A stretch of DNA of 64,000 nt from UBA9620 sp965220695. Lineage in GTDB: Bacteria > Acidobacteriota > Vicinamibacteria > Vicinamibacterales > UBA8438. Location: positions 4,340,001 through 4,404,000 of the forward strand of contig OZ244838.1 of NCBI GenBank assembly GCA_965220695.1, written 5' to 3'. The translations under genes and the position numbers were made by a program. Positions 18,132-26,407 of the stretch are shown here, in pieces; position 1 is the first letter of the stretch, and each line of letters opens with the position of its first letter. The notes beneath the pieces were generated by a model that saw only the letters and a program-made list of their open reading frames with translations, was not told the DNA's origin and made no database searches.

Positions 18132-18760
18132 GCCACTGCCGCGATGACGTGGCCGACGAACGCATCCTCCGGTTCGGCGCCCAGGATTTCGACGCGTTCG
18201 TTGACCACCGTCTTTGGGACACCGGTGACACGGTACTGCTGCACGAGCTCGGGATACTCGACCGCGGCAACGGCGGCGGCGGTGATGTGGGCGCTCTCGA
18301 GCGCCATGCGATGCGCCAGGCTGACCGCCTTGGGACAATGCGGTCAGGTGGGTGTGGCGAAGACCTGGATGTCGATTGGCCGATCGACGGCGGCGATCAG
18401 GGCGCGGCTATCGCCGCTAAGACCAGAATCACGCGACGCGACCAGGACGATCGCCTCGACGAGCGAAACCAGCTCGTGCCCCTCCGGCACGCCGTAGAAG
18501 CGGATACCGGTGTCCTGCTCGCCGACGACGGCGATGGCGGGGACGCGCCGGATGCCGTAGGCCTCGGCTTGCTCGGTGTCGAGCACCAGATTGAACTCCT
18601 CGACGCTGATCCGGTCTGACCGCGACGCCATCTGGTCGACGATGCGCCGGGCCGGCAGACAGCTCTCGCAACCGAAGGTCTGCGTGAAGAAGACGAGCGT
18701 GACCGGGGCGGAGATTCCCTGCAGCGCAGCGTCGAGATCGGCCGGGTTGCGAGCGTTCAT
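18128..18760 (-). CDS. Two-domain glutaredoxin-like protein disulfide oxidoreductase, probable selenoprotein (TGA at 18344-18346 read as Sec)
   Basis: Read through one in-frame TGA, this gene encodes 210 residues with two thioredoxin folds, the architecture of PDO/glutaredoxin-like proteins. The N-terminal fold has Cys31-Glu-Ser-Cys34 and cis-proline RRVPAI. The C-terminal fold reads DIQVFATPT-(TGA)-PHCPKAVSLAH, where the family has a cysteine (TPTCPxCP), and continues with RVTGVPKTVVNE, the second cis-proline. The TGA is codon 139 and Cys142 is its partner, so a Sec-x-x-Cys redox pair is predicted. The frame ends in a natural TGA at 18128-18130 that overlaps the M61 start. If translation stopped at 18344, the second active site would be lost. 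Premature nonsense is the alternative, but a hairpin downstream resembles a bacterial SECIS. Confidence 0.82.
18310..18346 (-). promoter_or_regulatory. SECIS-like hairpin after the in-frame UGA of the PDO gene
   Basis: Seventeen nucleotides after the UGA (antisense) lies an apical loop GGUCA, closed by GGC/GCC, a bulged A and CCA/UGG, with further weak pairing below. E. coli fdhF has a similar element: a GGUC loop about 18 nt after UGA and a bulged base in the upper stem. A second possible fold pairs CUGACCGC with GCGGUCAG around the UGA itself. Confidence 0.55.
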
Positions 18761-18814
18761 CCCACGATTATTGCAGGCGCCGGGAACCGGCGCCAGCACG
18801 CACCGCGCCAGCCG

Positions 18815-19261
18815 TTATTTGAACAGATCGTCGAACGCCCGTTTCGCATCCGGGCGGCCGGACGACACGGACCGTTCGGAATGGGTCTGCCGCTCGACGG
18901 TCACCTGCGGCTCGAACCAGGCGCAGTCGTTGCGCGCGTCCTTCGGCGAGACTCGCGCCGGAATCGGCTGGACGCATTCGAACCGGCGGCCGGTGTCGAA
19001 CGAGCCGCACTGCGCGCACGTGTGCAGCGGGGCGGCGCAGCTCGCACAGGTGGTGTCCGGGCCGATGGCCGCCGGTACCCGGTGGCCGCAGCGCGCGCAG
19101 CGGATGACGTCGTGGAACCCCGGCATGTTGGGGGTGCGGTGCTCGCGGTTGGTGACGCCGCGGGGGGCGCCCTCGCGCCGCGCCTGCCGCTGCGGCCCGC
19201 GCGCGGTGCGCTCGCGGTCATCGTCCTGATAGCCGCGTTGGCGGTACTTGCGATCACTCAT
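18815..19261 (-). CDS. Zinc-ribbon protein of unknown function
   Basis: Protein of 148 residues: a basic, disordered N-terminus rich in Arg/Gln, then a double zinc-ribbon region with CARCGHR, CASCAAPLHTCAQC and later CVQPIPARVSPKDARNDCAWF. The paired Cys motifs point to zinc binding. It is the first gene of a minus-strand group, 54 bp upstream of the PDO-type redox gene, so the two may share a transcript. I do not recognise a characterised homologue and assign no reaction. Confidence 0.75.
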   Translation of the reverse strand: MSDRKYRQRGYQDDDRERTARGPQRQARREGAPRGVTNREHRTPNMPGFHDVIRCARCGHRVPAAIGPDTTCASCAAPLHTCAQCGSFDTGRRFECVQPIPARVSPKDARNDCAWFEPQVTVERQTHSERSVSSGRPDAKRAFDDLFK

Positions 19262-19444
19262 GGGTGTCGGGCCCGCGGCGAGGAACTTCGAGGCGGCGCC
19301 CCTCGTCTACAAATGCCGAGGTCGATGGTCCAGCCGTCGATGGCCGCGATTATACAGGCCCCTGGCAGAACCGCACGCGGTACCGCGCCATGCGGTCCCA
19401 CGTTTCGATCTATCATCGTCACGTTTGCTACCGATTGACTGCGT

Positions 19445-20668
19445 GTGACCCCTTCCACCCCCTCTCTCGACGATCTCCGTATCGACCGCGGCCACGACCG
19501 CGGCGGCCGGCGCCGCTGGCCGTGGGTGATTGTCGTCTGTCTGTTGCTGCTCGCCGGCGGCGCCGGCTGGTGGTGGTGGACCGGCCCGGCCCAGGTCGTC
19601 GAGGTGCGTACCGCCGCGGCGCGCGAAACGACCGGCCCGCCACAGGAGACGACGATTCTCAACGCGTCGGGCTACGTCACCGCGCGCCGCCGCGCCACGG
19701 TGTCGTCGAAGATCACCGGCAAGCTGGTCGAAGTGCTGGTCGAGGAAGGCATGGCGGTACGCGAGGGGCAGGTGCTGGCCAGGCTGGACGACTCGTCGCT
19801 GCGGTCGCAGATAGCGCTGGCAGAGGCGCGGCTGTCCGCGGCCCGGCGCGGGTTCGCCGAACAGGAAGTCCGCCTGCGGGAAGCCGAGTTGACCCTCGGG
19901 CGCAACCGCCGGCTGGTGGACGAGGGCATCGTCGGCAGAGCCCAGCTCGATACCGACAGCGCAGAGGTCGACTCGCTGGCAGCCCGCATCGCGCTGGCGC
20001 GAGAACAGGTCACGGTCGCCGAACGCGAGATCGACGTGCTGCAGACGCAACTCGACGACACCATCATCCGGTCGCCGTTCGCCGGGGTGGCCATCTCGAA
20101 GGACGCCGAGGAGGGGGAGATGATCTCGCCGATCTCCGCCGGGGGCGGATTCACCCGGACCGGCATCTCCACGATCGTCGACATGACCTCGCTTGAAATT
20201 GAAGTTGATGTCAGCGAGAGCTACATCAACCGGGTCGAGGACGACCAGCGCGTCGTCGCCAACCTCGATGCCTATCCCGACTGGGACATTTCCGGGTCGG
20301 TCATCACCACCGTGCCGGCCGCCGATCGCCAGCGGGCGACGGTGCTGGTGCGTATCGCGTTCGACGAACTCGACCCGCGGGTGCTGCCCGACATGGGCAT
20401 CAAGGTGGCCTTTCTCGAAGACCAGCCGGTGCAGGCGCCGGCGGCGGGGCCGCGCTTGCTGATGCCGGCGGCGGCGGCGCGGACCGAGGACGGCCGGGAC
20501 ATCGTGTTCGTCGTGCGGGGCAATCTGGCCGAGCGCCGCGCCATACGGCTGGGGTCGACGGTCGGCGATGACGTCGAAGTGCTGGGCGGATTGACCGCCG
20601 GAGAACGGGTGATTCTCGACGGTCCCGCCGATCTGGTCGACGGCGACACTGTGGTGGTGGCGGAATGA
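19445..20668 (+). CDS. HlyD/MacA-type membrane fusion protein of an ABC exporter
   Basis: Periplasmic adaptor of 407 residues, anchored by one N-terminal helix (WPWVIVVCLLLLAGGAGWWWW). The biotinyl-lipoyl-like hairpin (SGYVTARRRATVSSKITGKLVEVLVEEGMAVREGQVLARLD) flanks a long coiled coil at about residues 120-200. A beta-barrel domain follows, then a membrane-proximal end with GLTAGERVILDGPADLVDGD. It starts with GTG at 19445 and its stop overlaps the ATP-binding gene as ATGA. The four-gene set is MacAB-like, exporting an unknown substrate such as a peptide, lipid or drug, and would need a TolC-type outer-membrane partner, which is not in the window. Confidence 0.88.
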   Translation: MTPSTPSLDDLRIDRGHDRGGRRRWPWVIVVCLLLLAGGAGWWWWTGPAQVVEVRTAAARETTGPPQETTILNASGYVTARRRATVSSKITGKLVEVLVEEGMAVREGQVLARLDDSSLRSQIALAEARLSAARRGFAEQEVRLREAELTLGRNRRLVDEGIVGRAQLDTDSAEVDSLAARIALAREQVTVAEREIDVLQTQLDDTIIRSPFAGVAISKDAEEGEMISPISAGGGFTRTGISTIVDMTSLEIEVDVSESYINRVEDDQRVVANLDAYPDWDISGSVITTVPAADRQRATVLVRIAFDELDPRVLPDMGIKVAFLEDQPVQAPAAGPRLLMPAAAARTEDGRDIVFVVRGNLAERRAIRLGSTVGDDVEVLGGLTAGERVILDGPADLVDGDTVVVAE

Positions 20669-21366
20669 GCGACAATTGGAGCCCTCTCGTGCAGGTCCGC
20701 AATCTGCACAAGGTATTCAAACGCGGCTCGGAGCGGATCGACGTCCTGCAAGGCGTCGACCTCAGTTTGGCGCAGGGAGAGTTTCTGTCCCTGATGGGAC
20801 CGTCCGGGTCGGGCAAGACCACCTTGCTCAACCTGATTGGGGGTCTCGATACGCCGACCGACGGATCGGTCACGGTCGGCGGCGACCGCATCGACACGCT
20901 CTCGGCCGGCAAGCTGTCACGCTGGCGAGCGCGGCACATCGGGTTCGTGTTCCAGTTGTACAACCTGCTGCCGGTGCTGACGGCGGAACGCAACGTCGAG
21001 CTGCCCCTGCTGCTGTCGCCGCTGTCGCGCAGCCAGCGCAAGAATCACGTCGCGACCGCCCTCGCCATGGTGGGGCTCAGCGACCGCGCCAGACACTACC
21101 CTCGCCAACTCTCCGGCGGACAGGAGCAACGCGTCGGCATCGCGCGCGCGGTCGTCACCGACCCGACGCTGCTGCTGTGTGACGAGCCGACCGGTGATCT
21201 CGACCGCAAGTCGGGCAACGAAATCCTCGACCTGCTGCAGGCGCTGAACCGTGAGCACGGCAAGACGATCGTGATGGTGACCCACGACGCGAAGGCGGCT
21301 GCGCGCGCCACCCGGACCTTGTATCTCGACAAGGGCACGCTCGTCACGGAAGGAGGCGACGGATGA
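20665..21366 (+). CDS. ABC transporter ATP-binding protein (MacB/LolD type)
   Basis: ATPase of 233 residues with Walker A GPSGSGKTT, Q-loop FVFQLYNLLPVLTAERNVELPL, signature LSGGQEQRVGIARA, Walker B LLLCDEPTGDLD and the H-loop in VTHDAKAA. The NLLPVLTA and PTGDLD variants are typical of the MacB/LolD subfamily, which works by mechanotransmission and not classic transport. It overlaps the genes on both sides by four bases, so expression is tightly coupled. Confidence 0.95.
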   Translation: MSDNWSPLVQVRNLHKVFKRGSERIDVLQGVDLSLAQGEFLSLMGPSGSGKTTLLNLIGGLDTPTDGSVTVGGDRIDTLSAGKLSRWRARHIGFVFQLYNLLPVLTAERNVELPLLLSPLSRSQRKNHVATALAMVGLSDRARHYPRQLSGGQEQRVGIARAVVTDPTLLLCDEPTGDLDRKSGNEILDLLQALNREHGKTIVMVTHDAKAAARATRTLYLDKGTLVTEGGDG

Positions 21367-22514
21367 AATTCCTGCCGCTCATCTGGAGCAGTCTCTTCCG
21401 CCGCAAGGTCCGCACCCTCTTCACGCTGCTGTCGATCCTGATCGCGTTCGTGCTGTTCAACTACCTGTCCGCGGTGCGGGTGGCGTTCAGCATGGGCATC
21501 GACGTCGCCGGCGCCGACCGGTTGACGCTGATCCACAAGGTGTCGTTCATCCAGTTGCTGCCCGAGAGCTACAAGGAGCGGATTCTGGCGGTGAATGGCG
21601 TGACCGAGGTCACCCACTCGACCTGGTTCGGCGGGGTCTATCAGGACCCGATGAACTTCTTCGCGCAGTTCGCGGTCGAGCCGCAGGCCTACCTGACGAT
21701 GTATCCCGAGTTCCTGCTTCCGGACGACCAGAAGGAGAACTGGTTTCGGAACCGGACCGGCGCGATCGTGGGGCGATCGACCGCCGACCGGTTCGGCTGG
21801 TCGGTGGGCGACCGCATTCCGCTTCAAGGCACCATCTGGCGCACGCAGTCGGGCGCCGGTTGGGAGTTCACCATCGAGGGCATCTACGACGGCGCCGAGC
21901 AGGCCACCGACGACAGCCAGTTCCTGTTCCAGCATGCCTACCTGGACGAAGCCAACAACCTGGGCCGCGGGTTCGTCGGGTGGTATCTGATCAAGATCGA
22001 CGATCCGGACCGGGGCGTTGAGATCGCCGAGGAGATCGACAGCCGGTTCGCCAACTCGCCGTTCGAAACCTCGACCTCGACCGAGCAGGCGTTCGTGCAG
22101 GCGTTCGCCGCCCAGATCGGGGACATAGGCGCGATGATGACCGCGATCATGGCTGCCGTCCTCTTCACCATCCTGCTGGTCGCGGCCAATACGATGGGCC
22201 AGTCGGTACGCGAACGGACCAGCGAGCTGGCGGTGCTCAAGACGCTCGGGTTCACCGACCGGAGCGTGCTCACGCTGGTAATGGTCGAGTCGATTCTGCT
22301 GGCGGTGGTCGGCGGCGGACTCGGGCTCGGCCTGTCCTGGCTGATCATCCAGCAGGGCGACCCCACCGGCGGTCTGCTGCCCGCCTTCTTCGTGGCCCCG
22401 CGCGATCTGCTGCTCGGCGCCGGACTGATTCTCTTCCTGGGCGTGGCCTGCGGTATCGTCCCCGGCGCGCAGGCGGTCCGCCTGCGCATCGTCGACGCCC
22501 TCCGGAAAACGTAA
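21363..22514 (+). CDS. ABC transporter permease (FtsX/MacB core)
   Basis: Permease of 383 residues with one N-terminal transmembrane helix, a periplasmic MacB-PCD-like domain (about residues 45-255) and three C-terminal helices (starting IGAMMTAIMAAVLFTILLVAANTM). The cytoplasmic coupling region is SVRERTSELAVLKTLGF, a signature of the FtsX family. It lacks its own ATPase domain and would pair with the ATP-binding protein upstream. A second permease follows, so the transporter is probably a heterodimer. Confidence 0.9.
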   Translation: MKFLPLIWSSLFRRKVRTLFTLLSILIAFVLFNYLSAVRVAFSMGIDVAGADRLTLIHKVSFIQLLPESYKERILAVNGVTEVTHSTWFGGVYQDPMNFFAQFAVEPQAYLTMYPEFLLPDDQKENWFRNRTGAIVGRSTADRFGWSVGDRIPLQGTIWRTQSGAGWEFTIEGIYDGAEQATDDSQFLFQHAYLDEANNLGRGFVGWYLIKIDDPDRGVEIAEEIDSRFANSPFETSTSTEQAFVQAFAAQIGDIGAMMTAIMAAVLFTILLVAANTMGQSVRERTSELAVLKTLGFTDRSVLTLVMVESILLAVVGGGLGLGLSWLIIQQGDPTGGLLPAFFVAPRDLLLGAGLILFLGVACGIVPGAQAVRLRIVDALRKT

Positions 22515-22526
22515 AGCGAGGCGCAG

Positions 22527-23717
22527 ATGTTCCGCTGGTGCTCACAGACGATTGCCGTGATCGGCCTCAGCCTGCGGTCGCTGCCCCAGCGCGCCGGCCC
22601 GTCCGTGGTGGCCGTCGTCGGCATTGCGGGGGTGGTCGTCACCTTCGTGGCGGTGCTGTCCATTGCCGAGGGATTCAACGCGGCGATGGCGAACGCCGGG
22701 TCGCCCGACACCGCCATCATCATGCGCGGCGGCAGCAACACCGAGATGAACAGCGCGCTCGAGCTCGACAGCACACGCATCATCGCCGACATGCCGGGTA
22801 TTCGCCGCGGCGACGCCGGCCCGATGGCCTCGTCCGAGCTGTTCGTCATCGTCAACGTGCCGAAGCGCTCGACCGGGACCGACGCGAACGTGCCGCTGCG
22901 GGGCATCCAGGCGGCGGCGTTCGACGTGCGCCCGGAGGTGCGCATCGTCGAGGGACGGCGCTTCGCCAGCGGCACCAACGAGATCATCGTCGGCCGCGCC
23001 GCGTCCGAACAGTTCGCGGGCCTCGAGCTGGGCGCCTCGCAGCGCTGGGGAGAGAACACCTGGACCGTGGTCGGCATCTTCGATGCGGGCGGCACGATCT
23101 CGGAGTCGGAGATCTGGTGCGACGCAGCGGTGCTGCAGCCGGCCTACCGGCGCGGCAGCTCGTTCCAGTCGGTAATGGCGCGGCTCGAATCGGAGGCGGC
23201 GTTCCAGGGGTTCAAGGACACGCTGACGACCGACCCGCGGCTGGACGTCCAGGTCGAGCGCGAGACCGACTACTACAGCGCGAACTCGGCGCAGGTGCGC
23301 CTCATCATCACCGGCATCGGCACCGTCATCGCGTTGCTGATGGGGATAGGCGCGGTGTTCGGGGCGATCAACACGATGTACAACGCGGTCGCCACCCGCA
23401 CCCGCGAGATCGCGACCCTGCGGGCGCTCGGATTCCGCGGCAGCTCGGTGGTGTGTTCCGTGCTGATCGAAGCGGCCCTGCTCGCAGCGGTGGGAGGAGT
23501 CATCGGCGGCAGCCTGGCCTACGCCGCCTTCCACGGCTACCAGACCGCCACGATGAACTGGCAGACCTTCAGCCAGGTCGCCTTCGCCTTCACCGTCACC
23601 CCGGAACTGCTGGTGCAGGGCGCCCTCTACGCGCTGCTGATGGGACTCATCGGCGGCCTGTTCCCCGCCATCCGCGCCGCCAGGCTGCCGGTCGTCACCG
23701 CGCTGCGCGAGCTCTGA
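22527..23717 (+). CDS. ABC transporter permease (FtsX/MacB core), second subunit
   Basis: Permease of 396 residues paralogous to the preceding one. It has an N-terminal helix (VVAVVGIAGVVVTFVAVLSIAEGF), a periplasmic domain to about residue 265, then three helices and the coupling motif TRTREIATLRALGF. It begins 12 bp after the first permease and closes the four-gene exporter operon. A hairpin after the stop may end the transcript. Confidence 0.9.
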   Translation: MFRWCSQTIAVIGLSLRSLPQRAGPSVVAVVGIAGVVVTFVAVLSIAEGFNAAMANAGSPDTAIIMRGGSNTEMNSALELDSTRIIADMPGIRRGDAGPMASSELFVIVNVPKRSTGTDANVPLRGIQAAAFDVRPEVRIVEGRRFASGTNEIIVGRAASEQFAGLELGASQRWGENTWTVVGIFDAGGTISESEIWCDAAVLQPAYRRGSSFQSVMARLESEAAFQGFKDTLTTDPRLDVQVERETDYYSANSAQVRLIITGIGTVIALLMGIGAVFGAINTMYNAVATRTREIATLRALGFRGSSVVCSVLIEAALLAAVGGVIGGSLAYAAFHGYQTATMNWQTFSQVAFAFTVTPELLVQGALYALLMGLIGGLFPAIRAARLPVVTALREL

Positions 23718-23723
23718 GCACCC

Positions 23724-23742
23724 GGCCCGCGCCCCGCGGGCC
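23724..23742 (+). terminator. GC-rich hairpin after the exporter operon
   Basis: GGCCCGCG-CCC-CGCGGGCC forms a perfect 8-bp stem 6 bp after the permease stop. It lacks a T-run, so it is a candidate terminator or 3'-end stabiliser. Confidence 0.5.
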
Positions 23743-23965
23743 GGCGCAACTTGCCGTTGCCGGCGTGTCTGACCTGCGACCGGAACCCCGAACAGAATCT
23801 GTCGGTATCGTGCTCGCGGGCGTGATCTCACCTCTGCTCGCGGGGTGTGGCGCACCTGGAAGGGCTGCTGGAAGGACTGCGCGAAGCTGTCGCCTGACGG
23901 GCCGGGGCCAGTCACGGACGACAATGCGCGGTCCACGATCGGTTCAGAATAGTGAAGAGGGAAGG

Positions 23966-24415
23966 ATGGTCGATTCACCCGCGTCCAGCCCGGATCGCCC
24001 GTCGCCGCCACTGCCGCGCATCCTCCCCACGGTCATGCGTGGCGTGAGGCGGCGCTGCCCCCACTGCGGGAGGGGACCGCTTTTCGTGCGCTGGATCACC
24101 CTCCACCGAAAGTGCGCTCACTGCGGCCTGGTGTTTATCCGTAATCACGGAGACCTCTGGTTCTTCTGGATCGTGACGGACCGGATCCCCATCCTGATCG
24201 GCATCGCGACGATCTTCTTCGGCTTCCGCATCAATTCCTGGCTCGACGGCCTCGGATTCATCCTGCTCCTCGCCGGCCCGCTCATCGCGTCGATGCCGCA
24301 ACGCCAGGGAGCGGCGGTGGCGCTCGGCTACCTGTCGCGCGTGTACTTCCGGAACCCCTCCGACGCCCTGCCGGATCCGGTCGATCCCGCTCCGTCCCGG
24401 CCGCGCGGCCCGTAG
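23966..24415 (+). CDS. DUF983 family membrane protein
   Basis: Protein of 149 residues. A double CxxC zinc-ribbon-like segment (RRRCPHCGRGPLF and RKCAHCGLVFI) is followed by two hydrophobic segments (IPILIGIATIFFGF and LGFILLLAGPLIA). This order is the DUF983 pattern; the family's role is unknown, though members often sit near cytochrome oxidase assembly genes, which are not seen here. The ATG has AAGAGGGAAGG directly upstream. Its TAG stop is the first codon-sized unit of a dispersed repeat. Confidence 0.85.
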   Translation: MVDSPASSPDRPSPPLPRILPTVMRGVRRRCPHCGRGPLFVRWITLHRKCAHCGLVFIRNHGDLWFFWIVTDRIPILIGIATIFFGFRINSWLDGLGFILLLAGPLIASMPQRQGAAVALGYLSRVYFRNPSDALPDPVDPAPSRPRGP

Positions 24416-24449
24416 GAGCCCGTGGTTAAACCCCGCGTCGCACCGAGAC
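24413..24449 (+). repeat. Dispersed hairpin repeat, copy A
   Basis: Copy of a roughly 36-bp intergenic repeat also found at 30101, 51164 and (reverse) 53484-53519. It begins with the TAG stop of the DUF983 gene and contains CGTGG-N7-CCGCG, which can form a 5-bp stem with one G-U pair, followed by CGCACCGAG. Confidence 0.7.
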
Positions 24450-24482
24450 AGGCGCGGCGAACATCCTCGTCCTCACTCCGGG

Positions 24483-24554
24483 TCACGCCATCATTGTCAG
24501 TTTGATGACGGCACACCAGCCGAAAAACGTCGCCAGCGTCTCAATCGAATTCAT
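24483..24554 (-). pseudogene. Remnant or mini-protein resembling the start of a DUF6868-type membrane protein
   Basis: A 23-codon frame starts at ATG 24554 behind a strong AAGGAG ribosome site. It encodes MNSIETLATFFGWCAVIKL..., which resembles the first helix of DUF6868 small membrane proteins, but a TGA follows after only 23 residues and the sequence beyond shows no family likeness. It is probably a truncated remnant; a genuine micro-protein is possible because the ribosome site is intact. Confidence 0.4.
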
Positions 24555-24599
24555 GTTCCACACTCCTTGTGGTTCTGCGCACGCCTCTGACACGGAACA

Positions 24600-25373
24600 T
24601 CAGCGCCGGGGTGGATACCAGAAACCCAGGAGCTTCCTGCCGCTGCGGATGCGCAGCCCCTTCGGGAGCAGCGTGTGAAGCAGGAGAAGCACGAACGCCA
24701 CGACGTAGGAGACGGACATCGTGACGAACGACCCGACCCCGGATCCACCCTTGGCCCGTGCGGACGTGACTACCGGGTGCCGGTGCAGTATTGGAAAGCG
24801 CTGTGCCCGAACACGGCCGTAGCGCCGCAAGCGAACGGCAAAATCCAGCTCCTCGAATGCAAACAGGTTGGCGCTGAAGCCGCCGATCGCCCTGAATGCC
24901 TCGTGCCGACAGAGGAGAAACACACCCGCGGCTATTCCCCACAGCCGCAAGAGGTAGTTGTCTCTCTTGATTCGGAGCCGGATCCACCACGTGCCGCCGA
25001 TCGGCCTCATCGTCGACCCGCAACCGACGATGGACTCTTCGCGAAGCAGCATCCGCACGTCGGTCAGCAATTCGGGAGTTGGATAGGAGTCCGCGTCAAT
25101 GAAGAGCAGCCACGCGCCTCGGGCAATGCGTGCACCGGCGTTGCGCGCCAGCGCGATCCCTCGCTCGGGCTCGAACGCAACCCGGGCGCCGGCGCGATGA
25201 GCAATCTCGGCTGTGTTGTCGGTTGAAGCATTGTCGCAGACGATGATCTCCCAGGTGAGCCCGTCCGCGTCGTTCGCGCCGAGAGCCTCTCTGATCAGGT
25301 CGAGCGTCTCTTCCAGAGACTCTGCCTCATTCCAGGCCGGGATCACGATCGAGAGGTCAACCGAAGTGGCCAC
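24600..25373 (-). CDS. Family 2 glycosyltransferase
   Basis: GT-A-fold glycosyltransferase of 257 residues. It has the nucleotide-sugar site (IVIPAWNEAESLEETL), a DNASTDNT loop, the metal-binding DxD-like FIDADSYP and the acceptor-side FEELDFAVRLRRYG motif. One or two hydrophobic segments near the C-terminus (SVSYVVAFVLLLLHTLL) suggest membrane attachment. It starts with GTG 25373. The sugar and acceptor are not predictable; no other polysaccharide genes flank it. Confidence 0.88.
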   Translation of the reverse strand: MATSVDLSIVIPAWNEAESLEETLDLIREALGANDADGLTWEIIVCDNASTDNTAEIAHRAGARVAFEPERGIALARNAGARIARGAWLLFIDADSYPTPELLTDVRMLLREESIVGCGSTMRPIGGTWWIRLRIKRDNYLLRLWGIAAGVFLLCRHEAFRAIGGFSANLFAFEELDFAVRLRRYGRVRAQRFPILHRHPVVTSARAKGGSGVGSFVTMSVSYVVAFVLLLLHTLLPKGLRIRSGRKLLGFWYPPRR

Positions 25374-25492
25374 GCCACGATACCAGGATGGTTCAGTCTA
25401 CCCGACTGAATGCGCAGCACAACGGTTGACGCCTGACACCCGGCCGAGCGCCGGCAACATCCTCTTGGCGTTCGCGCTCTCCGCGCAAGCTC

Positions 25493-25867
25493 CTAGATCA
25501 GCTTGAGATCGGGCAGGTCGCTGAAGTCCCCGGGGTTCAGCGTCCAGAGCGCTGCGTCATGGACCAGGGCGCAGGCGGCGATGGCGAGGTCCGCCGGGCG
25601 AGGGTGCGGGTCGGACACCGACGAGTAGAGCGCCGCCGCCCGACGGGCGCTCTCGGCGTCGAACGGGACGGCGGCGGCGGCCGGGAAGAGATCTTCCTGC
25701 GCGCGGAGCTCGGTGATCATCCTCGGGCCGCGCAACCACTCGTACAGGACGATCGTCGAGAGCCCCACACGATGCCCTTCCTCCACGAACGTGTACAACC
25801 GGTCGAATGAGCGGCGCGAATCGGTCAGCGCGCCCACGAGCGCTGACGTATCGAGATGGATCGTCAT
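25493..25867 (-). CDS. PIN-domain ribonuclease toxin (VapC-like)
   Basis: Protein of 124 residues with the PIN acidic residues in IHLDTSALVGAL, an internal E in IVLYEWLRGPR, and D in PADLAIAACAL plus LWTLNPGDFSDLP. Predicted to be an Mg-dependent RNase toxin. Its ATG overlaps the stop of the upstream antitoxin gene as ATGA, giving a standard two-gene module. A longer ATG at 25888 would begin inside the antitoxin gene and add seven unlike residues. Confidence 0.85.
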   Translation of the reverse strand: MTIHLDTSALVGALTDSRRSFDRLYTFVEEGHRVGLSTIVLYEWLRGPRMITELRAQEDLFPAAAAVPFDAESARRAAALYSSVSDPHPRPADLAIAACALVHDAALWTLNPGDFSDLPDLKLI

Positions 25868-26145
25868 GAATCCAGACGCCGCCGCCACCCCTCGCGGCGG
25901 GTCACGCGTATCTCCCGGAGCTGGGCGTCAACGCTCTCCAGGGACCGCGCTACCGGCGCGTTGCGCAAGCGTTCGAGCACCTCCAGCATGCGGAGCCGCT
26001 CGGCCTCGCTCAACCGGTCGGTTCGGGCGTCATACTCGGCGACCGCTTCCCGGACAACCTGGCTCTGCGGCTTGCCGAGCCGTGCCGCTGTCCGGCGGAT
26101 GCGGCCCACGGTGGCGTCGTCAAGGGAGTATGTGACCTTTACCAT
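25864..26145 (-). CDS. CopG/RHH-type antitoxin
   Basis: Antitoxin of 93 residues with a ribbon-helix-helix N-terminus (VKVTYSLDDATVGRIRRTAARLGKPQSQVVREAVAEY) and a helical C-terminus for toxin binding. It precedes the PIN toxin with overlapping codons. The region before the start has three TATGGT boxes that probably serve both as promoter and autoregulatory operator; the last one contains the start codon, so the mRNA may be leaderless or nearly so. Confidence 0.85.
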   Translation of the reverse strand: MVKVTYSLDDATVGRIRRTAARLGKPQSQVVREAVAEYDARTDRLSEAERLRMLEVLERLRNAPVARSLESVDAQLREIRVTRREGWRRRLDS

Positions 26146-26165
26146 AATGGGACCATACTACCATA
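26141..26165 (-). promoter_or_regulatory. Candidate operator/promoter of the second toxin-antitoxin pair
   Basis: Plus-strand ACCATA occurs at 26141, 26152 and 26160 (TATGGT on the coding strand), unusual in this GC-rich DNA. Repeated boxes at the antitoxin start fit binding of ribbon-helix-helix dimers; TATGGT also resembles a -10 element. The rest of the gap to 26407 shows no gene. Confidence 0.4.
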
Positions 26166-26407
26166 ACTGCTCGTCCGCGCGTTGGCGCGGTGTGGCTGGC
26201 GATGAGCACGAACTGTCTCTGGCGACCGTCTTGCGGGCTCACTGAACGCGATCGATAATGGCGCTGACGAGACGCTCCTGCGGCGATTCGGCACCAGGTC
26301 GTGAGGGGACTGCCGACTACGAATCCGGGCGGACTGCCAGCAGCAGGTAGTGGGCATCGCCTCAACCGCGCGGTGCCGTTGCGGGCCATCGTCCCGTGAG
26401 GCTTGAC

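Noticed and set aside
18132..18338. N-terminal extension of the M61 protease frame
   Set aside because: This DNA encodes the C-terminal fold of the redox protein in another frame; the signal-like sequence starts at 18131.
24413..24449. CRISPR-like repeat
   Set aside because: Copies are dispersed and few, not a regularly spaced array.
24483..24554. TGA in the DUF6868-like frame as selenocysteine
   Set aside because: The codon does not align with a conserved cysteine and the downstream frame has no family likeness.
26166..26407. Possible coding remnant before the acetyltransferase
   Set aside because: Both strands have open frames, but no start with ribosome site and no recognisable motif.
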